A stretch of DNA of 64,000 bases from Neobacillus sp. DY30. GTDB lineage: Bacteria; Bacillota; Bacilli; Bacillales; Cytobacillaceae. The stretch lies in NCBI RefSeq assembly GCF_030123065.1, contig NZ_CP126093.1, forward strand, positions 1,678,001 to 1,742,000, read 5' to 3'. Shown piece by piece: positions 1-8,077 of the stretch (within the stretch, counting starts at the first letter, position 1; each line of letters opens with the position of its first letter). Made by a program: the position numbers and the translations under genes. Under the pieces are notes generated by a model that was not told the origin of the DNA, made no database searches, and was given only the letters and a program-made list of their open reading frames with translations.

Positions 1-117
1 AGATATGGGACCCCGGAAGAATTTGCTAATATAGCGGTATTTCTCCTTTCCGATGCTAATACCTACATGACCGGGAGTTCTTTTTTAGTTGATGGTGGAA
101 TGATAAAATCTATTTAG
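1..117 (+). CDS. SDR-family oxidoreductase, C-terminal end only
   Basis: The window starts inside this gene and only the last 38 codons are present. The tail reads YMTGSSFLVDGG close to the stop, the usual C-terminal signature of classical short-chain dehydrogenases/reductases (a T-G segment followed by VDGG). The Rossmann fold and catalytic Ser-Tyr-Lys lie upstream and cannot be seen, so substrate and cofactor are unknown. A small lipoprotein gene follows after 85 bases. The family is clear; the specific role is not. Confidence 0.8.
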   Translation, partial: RYGTPEEFANIAVFLLSDANTYMTGSSFLVDGGMIKSI

Positions 118-202
118 CAAGGTGTACTTCTAAAATCAACCTCGTTTAACGTTTATTACCAGAAAAATATGGCTAAGGTAAAAACATAAAGGAGTGTTTA
201 TC

Positions 203-676
203 ATGCTGAGAAGTATAAAAATGGTTTTAGTTTTAGTAAGTATAATTCTAATAGGAACTTCACTTACTGGATGCGGACTTCCTCTCTCGAAGGAACTAAT
301 TGTAAACCGGTACGCGGATGCCTTGTTAACAAAGAATAATGAACTTCAATTTCGGTTTAGAATTAACAATGAAATCTTAGATAGACATGAACTATATAAG
401 GTAAAGGTTACCATTCATGATGATCGCTTAGCTTCAGCTATTGGAAAAAGGGAAATTATATATGGTGAGGAACAGGTTCTAAATGGTGAATATTTAGAAG
501 TAAAGGGTAAAAGTGAAAAATATATTTTCATGGATCCGCTTCCTTTAAAAAATGACTTACACATCCATGAACTTCAAACGATGATTGAAAAAAACCAAGC
601 AGTTTCGATAGAGATATATAACAATCAAGAAGTTTTTGGGAGAGTATTCTTAACAAATTTTTCGTCAGAGCTTTGA
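203..676 (+). CDS. Small uncharacterised lipoprotein
   Basis: A 157-residue protein with an N-terminal hydrophobic stretch ending in a lipobox (SLTGC, about residues 20-24), so probably lipidated and held on the outer face of the membrane. The rest is hydrophilic with no motif I recognise. An in-frame GTG at 194 lies inside the Shine-Dalgarno (AAAGGAG, 188-194), so the ATG at 203, 8 bases further on, is preferred. A hairpin terminator follows at 747-775. Function unknown. Confidence 0.7.
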   Translation: MLRSIKMVLVLVSIILIGTSLTGCGLPLSKELIVNRYADALLTKNNELQFRFRINNEILDRHELYKVKVTIHDDRLASAIGKREIIYGEEQVLNGEYLEVKGKSEKYIFMDPLPLKNDLHIHELQTMIEKNQAVSIEIYNNQEVFGRVFLTNFSSEL

Positions 677-746
677 AAAAGTGTTTATCACGTTTTTATC
701 TAGGAGAGACTAAAAAGGTGCATAAATTTGGAGATTGAGCACGATA

Positions 747-775
747 ACCGGAAAGTACTTAGTTCCGGTTTTTTT
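747..775 (+). terminator. Intrinsic terminator after the lipoprotein gene
   Basis: Stem ACCGGAA (747-753) pairs with TTCCGGT (763-769), followed by a run of T to 775. It separates the lipoprotein gene from ykwC. Confidence 0.8.
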
Positions 776-831
776 GTGTTATAAATTATATAATTGAATT
801 GTGAAATTAATAATTGGGGGATTGATATAAC

Positions 832-1710
832 GTGCTTAATCCAGAAAATACAGTAATTGGTTTTATTGGGACAGGCGTTATGGGAAAAAGTATGGCAGGA
901 CACTTAATGGATGCTGGATATCCATTAATCGTTTATTCAAGGACAAGGGAAAAAGCCGGTGACCTCCTAGAAAAAGGTGCAATTTGGGGGGAGAATCCAC
1001 GAGATGTAGCCTCAAACGCAAATGTTATTATTACAATGGTCGGCTATCCCTCTGACGTTGAAGAAATCTATTTGGGAGAAGATGGATTGGTTCATCATTC
1101 GAAACCTGGCAGTTATCTCATCGATATGACTACCTCTGCTCCATCACTGGCAGTAAAAATATTTCAAGCGGCGAAAGAAAAAGGTATTCACACGATTGAT
1201 GCACCAGTTTCTGGCGGGGATATAGGAGCAAAGGAAGCAAAGCTTTCCATAATGGTCGGGGGTGAGGAAGAAGACGTTGAAATAATAAGACCGCTGCTAA
1301 ATCTATTGGGTTCAAATATTGTCTACCAAGGGAAAGCTGGTGCAGGACACCACACCAAAATGTGCAATCAAATTGCCATAGCCTCTAATATGATTGGTGT
1401 TTGCGAAGCGATCATATATGCTGAAAAAGCGGGATTAAACCCAGATTCGGTTTTAAAAAGTATTACGACAGGCGCTGCAGGAAGCTGGTCATTAAGCAAT
1501 CTTGCACCAAGAATGCTCAACGGTAATTTTGAGCCAGGTTTTTATATTAAACATTTTATTAAAGATATGAAAATTGCCTTAGATGAGGCCGAAGAAATGG
1601 ACATGAAAGTTCCAGGTTTATCTTTAGCCAAAAACCTTTATGATCAACTTGCTAATATGGGTGAGGAAAATAACGGGACACAGGCTCTATATAAATATTG
1701 GAAGTCCTAA
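832..1710 (+). CDS. ykwC: Beta-hydroxyacid dehydrogenase family protein YkwC
   Basis: 292 residues, the normal length for the 3-hydroxyisobutyrate / 6-phosphogluconate dehydrogenase-like family. The N-terminus has the Rossmann motif GFIGTGVMGKSMA (10-22). DAPVSGG (123-129) is the substrate-binding signature, and K176 in GHHTKMCNQ is the expected catalytic lysine. It probably oxidises a small beta-hydroxyacid with NAD(P)+ in the cytosol; the substrate is unknown. GTG start behind GGGGG at 816-820. ykwC also lies a few genes from patA in B. subtilis, which supports the symbol. Confidence 0.85.
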   Translation: MLNPENTVIGFIGTGVMGKSMAGHLMDAGYPLIVYSRTREKAGDLLEKGAIWGENPRDVASNANVIITMVGYPSDVEEIYLGEDGLVHHSKPGSYLIDMTTSAPSLAVKIFQAAKEKGIHTIDAPVSGGDIGAKEAKLSIMVGGEEEDVEIIRPLLNLLGSNIVYQGKAGAGHHTKMCNQIAIASNMIGVCEAIIYAEKAGLNPDSVLKSITTGAAGSWSLSNLAPRMLNGNFEPGFYIKHFIKDMKIALDEAEEMDMKVPGLSLAKNLYDQLANMGEENNGTQALYKYWKS

Positions 1711-1778
1711 CAGTTTAGAATAATTAACTCCTGATTTCAGAAACTATAATAGAAGCTGAAATAGGAGGGAAACTTTTT

Positions 1779-1958
1779 ATGGCAAAAAGAACAAAAAAGA
1801 ATGACCCACAGCAAAAAAATAAAAAGGGATTTGATTCTGCTGTCTTGAATGAAGAATTTGCTCATGAGATGGGTTCAGCTGCAACCAATAAAATTCATAA
1901 AGATAAAGCGAAAAAAGAAAAAGCACCGAAAAATAATGGGAAGTACAAAGGCCAATAA
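1779..1958 (+). CDS. Small Lys-rich protein (59 residues)
   Basis: ATG at 1779 sits 9 bases after a strong Shine-Dalgarno (TAGGAGGG, 1762-1769) and the frame runs 59 codons to TAA. A strong hairpin follows at once. The protein is very hydrophilic, with Lys-rich ends around a short acidic centre (LNEEFAHEMG). The composition and the EEFA segment recall small spore-associated Bacillus proteins, but I cannot assign a family. The short isolated gene with its own terminator looks real. Confidence 0.65.
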   Translation: MAKRTKKNDPQQKNKKGFDSAVLNEEFAHEMGSAATNKIHKDKAKKEKAPKNNGKYKGQ

Positions 1959-1964
1959 TAAGAT

Positions 1965-1996
1965 ATACCCTCACTGTAATCAGTGAGGGTATTATT
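1965..1996. terminator. Bidirectional terminator
   Basis: Perfect 12-bp stem (ATACCCTCACTG, 1965-1976, with CAGTGAGGGTAT, 1981-1992) and a 4-base loop. T-rich DNA follows on the plus strand and A-rich DNA precedes it. It serves the small plus-strand gene and the minus-strand aminotransferase gene. Confidence 0.85.
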
Positions 1997-3150
1997 TATT
2001 TTTTCAAATTTAAAAATGTCTCGATTCGGTTTAATCCGGTTTCCAATGTTTCTTGTGAACAGGCAAAAGATAATCTAAAATAACCTTCCCCGTATTCAGA
2101 GAATGCACTTCCCGGAACTACCGCTACTTTTGCTTGATGAACCATCTCTAGAGCAAAGTCAAAACTATTTAAATGAAAGGAGTCAGGTATTTTTACAAAG
2201 AAATAAAATGCCCCATCTGGCTTGACTACATGAAGCCCCATTGCGGTTAAACGATTGAAAACATAGTCGCGTCTTATGATATATTCCTTCTTCATTGGAA
2301 TTGCGTCATCGATTCCCGTTGTTAAAGCAGATAAAGCCGCTTTTTGCGCAATTGAATTGGCACAGGAAACGTTATATTGATGCACCTTTAATATGTGCTT
2401 AGTAATATGTTTCGGTGCATATAAAAACCCAATCCTCCACCCTGTCATTGAATGAGATTTTGACAATCCGTTAATTACAATCGTTTTCTCTTTTAAGTAT
2501 GAAGCAATAGAAATATGGGGTTGATCATAAGTTAATTCACTGTAAATTTCGTCTGCAAGTATAAATATTTCTCTGTCTTTCAAGTAATCAGCAATTTCTT
2601 TTAACTCTGTCTCTGTGAGACTGACACCTGTTGGATTAGATGGATAAGGTATTACAATGCAACGGGTCTTATCGGTTATATAAGGTTTGATCATTTCTAA
2701 GGTAAATCTGAATTGATTATCCCTGATGTCGACATGAACGGGTACAGCTCCGCACATCCGTATGATGGGTTCATATCCTGGATAAATTGGTCCGGGCAAT
2801 AGAACTTCGGTACCTTCAGTTAGTATGGTTCTAAATGTGATATCAATAGCTTCACTTGCCCCTACAGTAACAATGACCTCCGAATCTGGCTCATAAGCTA
2901 GATTGTATTTCTTTGCAACAAAACCACATGCGGCAGTTCGTAATTCGCTGATACCGGCATTATGGGTATAGGAAGTAAAATTTTCATTAATTGCTGAAAT
3001 TCCAGCCTCTTTCACATGCTCTGGTGTCTGAAAATCTGGCTGACCGATTGTTAAAGAAATAACATCCTCAATGTGTGATACCATATTATAAAATTTCCTA
3101 ATTCCAGAAACCTCGATTTCTTGGACTTTGGTATTAATTAAATGCTCCAC
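1996..3150 (-). CDS. patA: PLP aminotransferase, probable N-acetyl-L,L-diaminopimelate aminotransferase
   Basis: 384 residues of a fold-type I aminotransferase. Visible signatures are SNPTG (171-175), ADEIYSE around 199-205 (Asp for the PLP ring nitrogen) and GLSKSHSMTGWRIG, where K231 is the Schiff-base lysine; a C-terminal Arg for carboxylate binding lies in YFRLSF. In B. subtilis the gene before ykyB and ykuE is patA, which makes N-acetyl-LL-DAP; dapH and dapL of the same pathway lie about 8 kb away. The exact amino acceptor is inferred from context, since this family is broad. The promoter region carries a palindrome (3203-3221). Confidence 0.8.
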   Translation of the reverse strand: MEHLINTKVQEIEVSGIRKFYNMVSHIEDVISLTIGQPDFQTPEHVKEAGISAINENFTSYTHNAGISELRTAACGFVAKKYNLAYEPDSEVIVTVGASEAIDITFRTILTEGTEVLLPGPIYPGYEPIIRMCGAVPVHVDIRDNQFRFTLEMIKPYITDKTRCIVIPYPSNPTGVSLTETELKEIADYLKDREIFILADEIYSELTYDQPHISIASYLKEKTIVINGLSKSHSMTGWRIGFLYAPKHITKHILKVHQYNVSCANSIAQKAALSALTTGIDDAIPMKKEYIIRRDYVFNRLTAMGLHVVKPDGAFYFFVKIPDSFHLNSFDFALEMVHQAKVAVVPGSAFSEYGEGYFRLSFACSQETLETGLNRIETFLNLKK

Positions 3151-3202
3151 CCTTGTTCATCCTTCCATTCGGTTACATCAATACCTTTGATTATAAACAG
3201 AT

Positions 3203-3221
3203 TTGTAGAAATATTCTACAA
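3203..3221. promoter_or_regulatory. Operator-like palindrome upstream of patA
   Basis: TTGTAGAA (3203-3210) and TTCTACAA (3214-3221) form a perfect inverted repeat around a 3-base centre. It lies 53-71 bases upstream of the patA start, next to a TATAAT-like sequence read on the minus strand. The spacing is typical of a dimeric repressor site rather than a terminator. No regulator is identified. Confidence 0.45.
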
Positions 3222-3274
3222 TAATAGACAAGGAGAGATGGGGAAGAAAAGTTCGAATAATAAAAAAACGTAAA

Positions 3275-3300
3275 AAAGACGGTCGAGTCCGGCTTTTTTA
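3275..3300 (-). terminator. Terminator after ykyB
   Basis: An imperfect GC-rich hairpin with A/T arms overlaps the ykyB stop codon. On the minus strand it is followed by TTTTTTACGTTTTTTT. Confidence 0.65.
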
Positions 3301-3810
3301 CGTATATCTTTCCCCTAACTTTTTAAAAATAGGTTTTTGGTAAGGACGGTTTTTGTTTCTGTTTGAAGGTGGCTGCTCCATTTCTTTTATTCCGGTGTAT
3401 GTCTGTAAAACAGACTTAGCTTGACTTAGTGAAAGTGCTGTTTTTGGGTTTCTAACACTATCATCTAATTTGCCTAAATGAGGCAATTCAGCAAAATCAG
3501 ACTTGGTCGGAGGAATATGAAATGTATAAAGGCCGCATTCGACGAGGACGTCGGACTGTTGTTTACTATTACGTGGATTTTGCGAGAAATGAAGGCCAAT
3601 TTTTTTTGCTTTACCTTCTGCTATTAGTTTTTTTAATGACTCATGCTTTAATCTGTATAAAAATTTGGGGTTTGGAGCTGTTTTTGCATGGCGATTAACA
3701 ATAAAGAGAGCTTGTGAGAGGTTATCGATCGTTAGCTTTCCTGTATTATGGGGGTGTTTTCTATCATCAGTCAAAATAGCTGCTCCTTTTACGTTTATAT
3801 TATCTATCAT
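3298..3810 (-). CDS. ykyB: YkyB-like conserved protein
   Basis: 170 residues, basic and apparently cytosolic, with the Asn/His/Lys-rich N-terminal half (VNRHAKTAPNPKFLY, HFSQNPRN) of the YkyB family of Bacillus. No enzymatic motif is visible and the molecular function is unknown. It lies between patA and ykuE as in B. subtilis, although cheV, which separates patA and ykyB there, is absent here. Confidence 0.75.
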   Translation of the reverse strand: MIDNINVKGAAILTDDRKHPHNTGKLTIDNLSQALFIVNRHAKTAPNPKFLYRLKHESLKKLIAEGKAKKIGLHFSQNPRNSKQQSDVLVECGLYTFHIPPTKSDFAELPHLGKLDDSVRNPKTALSLSQAKSVLQTYTGIKEMEQPPSNRNKNRPYQKPIFKKLGERYT

Positions 3811-3868
3811 TTATTATTATTAATTGTAAAATAGAAATACAAGAAAGTAAAAACATTATTATAAAATT

Positions 3869-3901
3869 AAAAATCCTTTCCAATTAGTGGCAAGGATTTT
3901 T
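3869..3901 (-). terminator. Terminator after ykuE
   Basis: A 14-bp stem with one mismatch (3869-3882 with 3888-3901) overlaps the ykuE stop; the minus strand continues into AT-rich DNA. Confidence 0.65.
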
Positions 3902-4778
3902 AATCAATTTCTGATGAAATGAGAGTAAATACAGTTAATTCAGGTTTCGCCATGAATCGAAAAGGAAGACGGGTCGTACCAATTCCTCGATTTACATATA
4001 ATGATAAGGGATTTTCCTTGCCAATCGCATATAGACCCTCAGGGTAATTCTGTGCGTAAGGCGGGATTACAAGTGCACCAACAAAAGGTATTTTTACCTG
4101 ACCGCCATGACTATGCCCGCTTAATTGCCAATGTATTCCATAATCTAAAGCTTGATCAGCAACATCGGGAGCATGTGATAACAGAAGTTTAAATGAGTCT
4201 TTAGGTACTTGTTTCATGGCCGTTGCTAAATCTGGTTTACCCAGCATACGATCGTCTATACCTACGAGAGAAATGGAACTGCCATCTTTTTGTTTTATAA
4301 GTAGTGATTCATTCAAAAGTACTGTAAAGTTAGATAATTCCATTAGCTTTCGGTAGATTTCAGAACCATAACCTCCATGGTCATGGTTTCCATAAATACA
4401 AAATTTACCGATAGTGGCATTTAATTGTTGTAGTATCGGAGCAACTTTATTAATTTCAGCATATTTATTTGGCTCGTCCAATAAGTCTCCCGTAAAAAAA
4501 ATTATGTCAGGCTCTAATTGATTAATTTTTTCTACTAATTTTTTAAATTGGTTTACATTATAATGAAACCCTAAATGTGTATCACTAAATTGGACAATTT
4601 TTATGCCGTTAAAACTAGTTGGAATTAAGGAATGTTTTATTTCGAGTTTATTTATTTCTAAAAGTGAAGGTTCTACACGATTGGCATAAAAGTACCCTCC
4701 GGAACTAAGTCCAAGAACTGTGAGGAATGTACCAAAGGTACTTTTCAAGAATGTTCTCCTTTTTATTTTTTTTGCCAT
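3900..4778 (-). CDS. ykuE: Tat-exported metallophosphoesterase YkuE
   Basis: 292 residues. The N-terminus carries a twin-arginine signal (KRRTFLK, Arg pair at 7-8, then a hydrophobic segment), so the folded enzyme should leave by Tat. The calcineurin-like fold is shown by FSDTHLG, GDLLDE, GNHDHG, LSHAPD and SGHSHGGQ, all the metal-binding His/Asp/Asn motifs of a two-metal phosphoesterase. B. subtilis YkuE is a known Tat substrate at the cell wall. The natural substrate is unknown. It is transcribed with no close partner. Confidence 0.88.
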   Translation of the reverse strand: MAKKIKRRTFLKSTFGTFLTVLGLSSGGYFYANRVEPSLLEINKLEIKHSLIPTSFNGIKIVQFSDTHLGFHYNVNQFKKLVEKINQLEPDIIFFTGDLLDEPNKYAEINKVAPILQQLNATIGKFCIYGNHDHGGYGSEIYRKLMELSNFTVLLNESLLIKQKDGSSISLVGIDDRMLGKPDLATAMKQVPKDSFKLLLSHAPDVADQALDYGIHWQLSGHSHGGQVKIPFVGALVIPPYAQNYPEGLYAIGKENPLSLYVNRGIGTTRLPFRFMAKPELTVFTLISSEID

Positions 4779-4932
4779 AGTTATTCAACCAACCTATCTC
4801 CGATTTTTTATCTATTACTTAAAAGACAGTCATTCGTATTTTCGTTAAATTTAGAGTAATTTGCAAGTAATATGATAATTAATATTTATTAATAAAAAGG
4901 TGTATACTACTTGATATTCAAAAATTAATAAT

Positions 4933-4973
4933 AAATACCTAAAAGCAGCCATTATGGCTGCTTTTAGGTATTT
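4933..4973 (-). terminator. Long perfect hairpin terminator
   Basis: An 18-bp perfect stem (4933-4950 with 4956-4973) and a 5-base loop directly after the stop of the C39-like gene, with AT-rich DNA beyond on the minus strand. Confidence 0.8.
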
Positions 4974-5760
4974 ATTTATAACTAATTGCCCTGTTCTGTA
5001 GAGCTTTCCAGGATTCTATAAATTGATTTTTTCCTACTCGTACTTGTTTTTTGCCGGAAAGCGGATCATTCAAATATACATAGTTTGCATCGTAACCTAC
5101 AAGAACTACGGCATGCAGATCAAGAGGTGTTTTTATTATATGCTGGCCGTGATTCCATGACTCCCAGCGATCAGGTAATCGATAATCCCCCGTTGTCCAA
5201 ACGACTACGGGATAACCAGCAGAAACATGCTCTAGAATCCGTTCGAATGGTTGATTTGTTAGGTTTATTGCCCGCCCTGGCAGCTTCTGGTTTACTAGTG
5301 CCTCCATTGGTTTATCAAAGACGGCATAACCAGCTTGCCTTCCCGTCATATCGCCAACAAAACCATCCGCAGGGTTGCCCCAATTTAAGATATCGCCGTT
5401 TCCTGCTCTTTTAATTGGATCGGGATCTTTTTGAATGGACCGATACAAATCCATTTTGTCTGTCTGTACACCAGCATGATTTAGGACCATTGCAAGGCTT
5501 GTTACTTCACATCCATATTTAAGTTCTGGATTTTGTTTTATTAATACAACGTCCAGCATCACTGAATCCTTTTTAGCTCGAGGAGTGTTAATTTCTTTCT
5601 GAACAGCAGCTTGGTTTCCCGTTTTCTTAATAGCAGGGCTCGGTACTTGTTCATAGATTTCCGTGTAACTGTTTTTTTCTGATTGTTGAGTAACAGTTTC
5701 ATCGGCGTTGTTACATCCAAAAAGAGGAAGAATTGAGACCATTAAACAAAGTTTTTTCAA
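4972..5760 (-). CDS. C39-like (bacteriocin-peptidase fold) lipoprotein
   Basis: 262 residues from a TTG at 5760 that follows GGAGGAG at good spacing; an upstream in-frame ATG at 5778 would leave the Shine-Dalgarno inside the gene. The N-terminus is a lipoprotein signal (LPLFGC). The C-terminal half has the papain-like C39 signature: Cys in KYGCEVTSLAMVL, His in LDLHAVVLVGYD and Asp in YLNDPLSG. It is probably a surface thiol peptidase or peptidase-like protein. I see no leader peptide substrate or transporter nearby, so bacteriocin processing is not suggested. Confidence 0.75.
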   Translation of the reverse strand: MKKLCLMVSILPLFGCNNADETVTQQSEKNSYTEIYEQVPSPAIKKTGNQAAVQKEINTPRAKKDSVMLDVVLIKQNPELKYGCEVTSLAMVLNHAGVQTDKMDLYRSIQKDPDPIKRAGNGDILNWGNPADGFVGDMTGRQAGYAVFDKPMEALVNQKLPGRAINLTNQPFERILEHVSAGYPVVVWTTGDYRLPDRWESWNHGQHIIKTPLDLHAVVLVGYDANYVYLNDPLSGKKQVRVGKNQFIESWKALQNRAISYK

Positions 5761-5878
5761 GCGTTCTCCTCCAATCATATGGACTTGGTTTTAGCATTTG
5801 ATTGTTTCAGAATTGCTATGATGGTATCCTTTTGGAAAGAACAAGAGATGTAAGTTGAGCGTATTGTATATTAGGGTA

Positions 5879-5887
5879 TGGTATAAT
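5879..5887 (+). promoter_or_regulatory. Extended -10 promoter of ykuI
   Basis: TG (5879-5880), one base, then a consensus TATAAT (5882-5887), 31 bases before the ykuI start. The -35 region is weak, as expected for an extended -10 sigma-A promoter. Confidence 0.6.
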
Positions 5888-5917
5888 GAGGAAAATCTTT
5901 TTCTGGAGGGTACTTGA

Positions 5918-7129
5918 ATGGATGCATTGGATATCCTAACGGATCTTGAAAATGTCATTCCTTATTTTCAACCAATTTTTAGTGCTGATGAGCAGCGTGT
6001 TATTGCATATGAGGTTTTGGGCAGATATCAATCGGAAGGTAACATCATAAGCTTAGGTCAATTTTTTCATGATGATCAGATTCCAGATGAATATAAATAT
6101 GAAGTTGATTTACTTTTAGTTCAGAAAGCGTTAGACCTGGCAATTGGACTGGATGATGATGTCAGTATCTATTTGAATCGCGATGCCGATTTACTCATGT
6201 ATCGACACGGAGAGCCATTCTTACAAGAACTGCTGGCTTTTGAAAAAAGAGGATTGAATTTAAAGAGAATAGTCCTTGAAATTTCTGAAGGAAATTATGA
6301 GGGTGATTTTGCTCAGTTGGATCATTTATTACAATACTATCGGACGTACGGCATCAAGGTTGCAATTTCCAGTATTGATAGTGATACCAATTATTTTGAG
6401 AGAATCGGCCAATTAAATCCCGAAATCATTAAAATAAATTTACAGGCCTTGAAATCTAACGCCACCTCATCAGGTTTTACCGATGTCTTATTTTCTCTGT
6501 CATTATTAGCCAGGAAAATCGGGGCCACATTACTGTTTGAAAATATAGAAATGAGTTATCAGCTTCAGTTTGCTTGGAAAAATGGCGGGAGATATTATCA
6601 AGGGTTTTATCTTCATCCACCTTCACCGGAGTTTATTGAGCGGGAATTGTTAAAAGAGCGTTTAAAAGGGAAGTTTCATGAATTTATTGCCTACGAGAAG
6701 AAAAAGCTGGAGGCCATTTATTCAGCCGCTGAGTATTTCCAAAATAAAGTACAAGACATTTTGCTGAAAAATAAAAAAGCTAATTATGAGGAGTTATTTA
6801 CGTCACTTTCTAAGGAAATGGATGGCATTGCATTTCGAATGTACGTATGCGATGAAGATGGTTTTCAAAAATCTTCTAATATCTTTAAAGGAGCAAACGG
6901 CTGGTATACGCAAAAAGAATATTTGTTAAAGAATTGGAGCTGGCGTCCCTATTTCTTAGAAAATATTATTAAAATGAGAAAAGAAGGCAAAGGAATTCTC
7001 TCTGATTTATATAGTGATATTGAGTCCGGGGAAACGATTCGGACCTTCTCAATTCCTATAAATGGGAATGACTATCTATTTATCGATATCACTTACCAAT
7101 ATTTATTTGACCATGATCAGTTGTTATAA
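5918..7129 (+). CDS. ykuI: EAL-domain protein YkuI
   Basis: 403 residues: an EAL domain (about 1-250), then a helical linker and a PAS-like C-terminal domain (about 270-400), the arrangement of B. subtilis YkuI. The signature Glu is in YEVLGRY (EVL for EAL), the second-shell Glu in EISEGN, the Lys in IIKINLQ and the Gln in YYQGFYL. The Asp-Asp pair of active phosphodiesterases (DDFG) is replaced by SSIDSD. It therefore probably binds c-di-GMP without efficient hydrolysis. ATG follows GGAGGG. A small membrane protein gene follows 67 bases on. Confidence 0.85.
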   Translation: MDALDILTDLENVIPYFQPIFSADEQRVIAYEVLGRYQSEGNIISLGQFFHDDQIPDEYKYEVDLLLVQKALDLAIGLDDDVSIYLNRDADLLMYRHGEPFLQELLAFEKRGLNLKRIVLEISEGNYEGDFAQLDHLLQYYRTYGIKVAISSIDSDTNYFERIGQLNPEIIKINLQALKSNATSSGFTDVLFSLSLLARKIGATLLFENIEMSYQLQFAWKNGGRYYQGFYLHPPSPEFIERELLKERLKGKFHEFIAYEKKKLEAIYSAAEYFQNKVQDILLKNKKANYEELFTSLSKEMDGIAFRMYVCDEDGFQKSSNIFKGANGWYTQKEYLLKNWSWRPYFLENIIKMRKEGKGILSDLYSDIESGETIRTFSIPINGNDYLFIDITYQYLFDHDQLL

Positions 7130-7196
7130 CAAAATTGCATAGATTGCATTAGACGGTGGAAACTTAGTATTAACTTTCTTAAAGGAGAAATCGCTC

Positions 7197-7436
7197 ATGA
7201 ATTTATTTGTTAATGCTCTCTCCATCGTTATTGTGGGTGTTCTTGCGGTTTCGCTTGTTTATACACTGATTGTAGCCAGAAAACAAAAAGCTGCAGAAGG
7301 ACACATTGATACAAATATACCTAAGCCAGTTCAAAAACATATTTATCTTAGCAATCCGATATTTTTATCATACGGAATATTTTTTGTTTTGGTTCTCTTT
7401 ATCATCCTTTTTTGTGCAATAACCTTTACACGATAA
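7197..7436 (+). CDS. Small two-helix membrane protein
   Basis: 79 residues with an N-terminal membrane segment (about 4-26) and a second one (about 52-76), joined by a short polar loop. Shine-Dalgarno AAAGGAG precedes the ATG. It lies 67 bases after ykuI and just before a terminator, so it may be co-transcribed with ykuI. I do not recognise a family and it is not in the B. subtilis order I know for this locus. Confidence 0.65.
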   Translation: MNLFVNALSIVIVGVLAVSLVYTLIVARKQKAAEGHIDTNIPKPVQKHIYLSNPIFLSYGIFFVLVLFIILFCAITFTR

Positions 7437-7463
7437 GGCCTCCTCTAGGGGGCCTATTTTTTT
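7436..7463 (+). terminator. Intrinsic terminator
   Basis: GGCCTCC and GGGGGCC arms around TCTA, followed by seven T. The 260 bases after it up to ykuJ hold no convincing gene. Confidence 0.85.
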
Positions 7464-7729
7464 GTAAAACTAAGATGAAACTCTTTCAAGAGAAGTATAT
7501 ATCATCTACAATTTTTCCTTCCAATCAATTATTGGGAATGTATATTGAAAAAAACTTCCCATTTTTTTCATTTTTGCTTGGACAAATGCTGTCTGTTATT
7601 TTATTCTTTTAATATTGGCATATTTGCTGTCTGAGATTACTGCTGGAAATAATCCATAAGGATAGAAATATGCTAAAAGAGAAACATAACAGTAGAAAGT
7701 TTGCTTGTGTTTGAAAGGAGACGGAGCAT

Positions 7730-7966
7730 ATGTCACAGCTTCAAGGTATATTAACCCGGTTAAAAAACCTTCAGGAACAGTCTAATGGAGGTGAACCGGC
7801 ACAACGCTATTTCGAAGTGAATGGCGAAAGAAAGTGTCAAGTAACATTTCATCCAAAAACAGAAACATTTGAATTGGAAATATATAATGAAAAGGAAAAG
7901 CCAAAACGTTATCAATTTGATAATGTTGACATGATTACAATCGAAATCTTTGATTTAATCCAGTAG
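7730..7966 (+). CDS. ykuJ: YkuJ family protein
   Basis: 78 residues, very close in length and pattern to B. subtilis YkuJ (79): RYFEVNGE, then a short beta-rich core (FELEIYNEKEKPKRY) and the acidic end VDMITIEIFDLIQ. Small, soluble, probably cytosolic; no known activity. It follows ykuI and precedes darB, as in the B. subtilis ykuI-ykuJ-ykuL order, but ykuK and ykzF are missing. Confidence 0.85.
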   Translation: MSQLQGILTRLKNLQEQSNGGEPAQRYFEVNGERKCQVTFHPKTETFELEIYNEKEKPKRYQFDNVDMITIEIFDLIQ

Positions 7967-7992
7967 GAACCGTAATCGGTTCCTATCTTTTT
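7965..7992 (+). terminator. Terminator after ykuJ
   Basis: AGGAACC (7965-7971) pairs with GGTTCCT (7978-7984), followed by ATCTTTTTCT. Confidence 0.7.
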
Positions 7993-8077
7993 CTGTATTT
8001 TCATAAAAAAACCCAGTTCTCCGAAAACTATGGTAGAATATACATGTGGTAAAACAAACATTGAGGAGTTTTCGGCG

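Noticed and set aside
7412..7612. 66-codon plus-strand frame after the small membrane protein
   Set aside because: It reads through a clear terminator (7436-7463), overlaps the preceding gene and lacks a Shine-Dalgarno.
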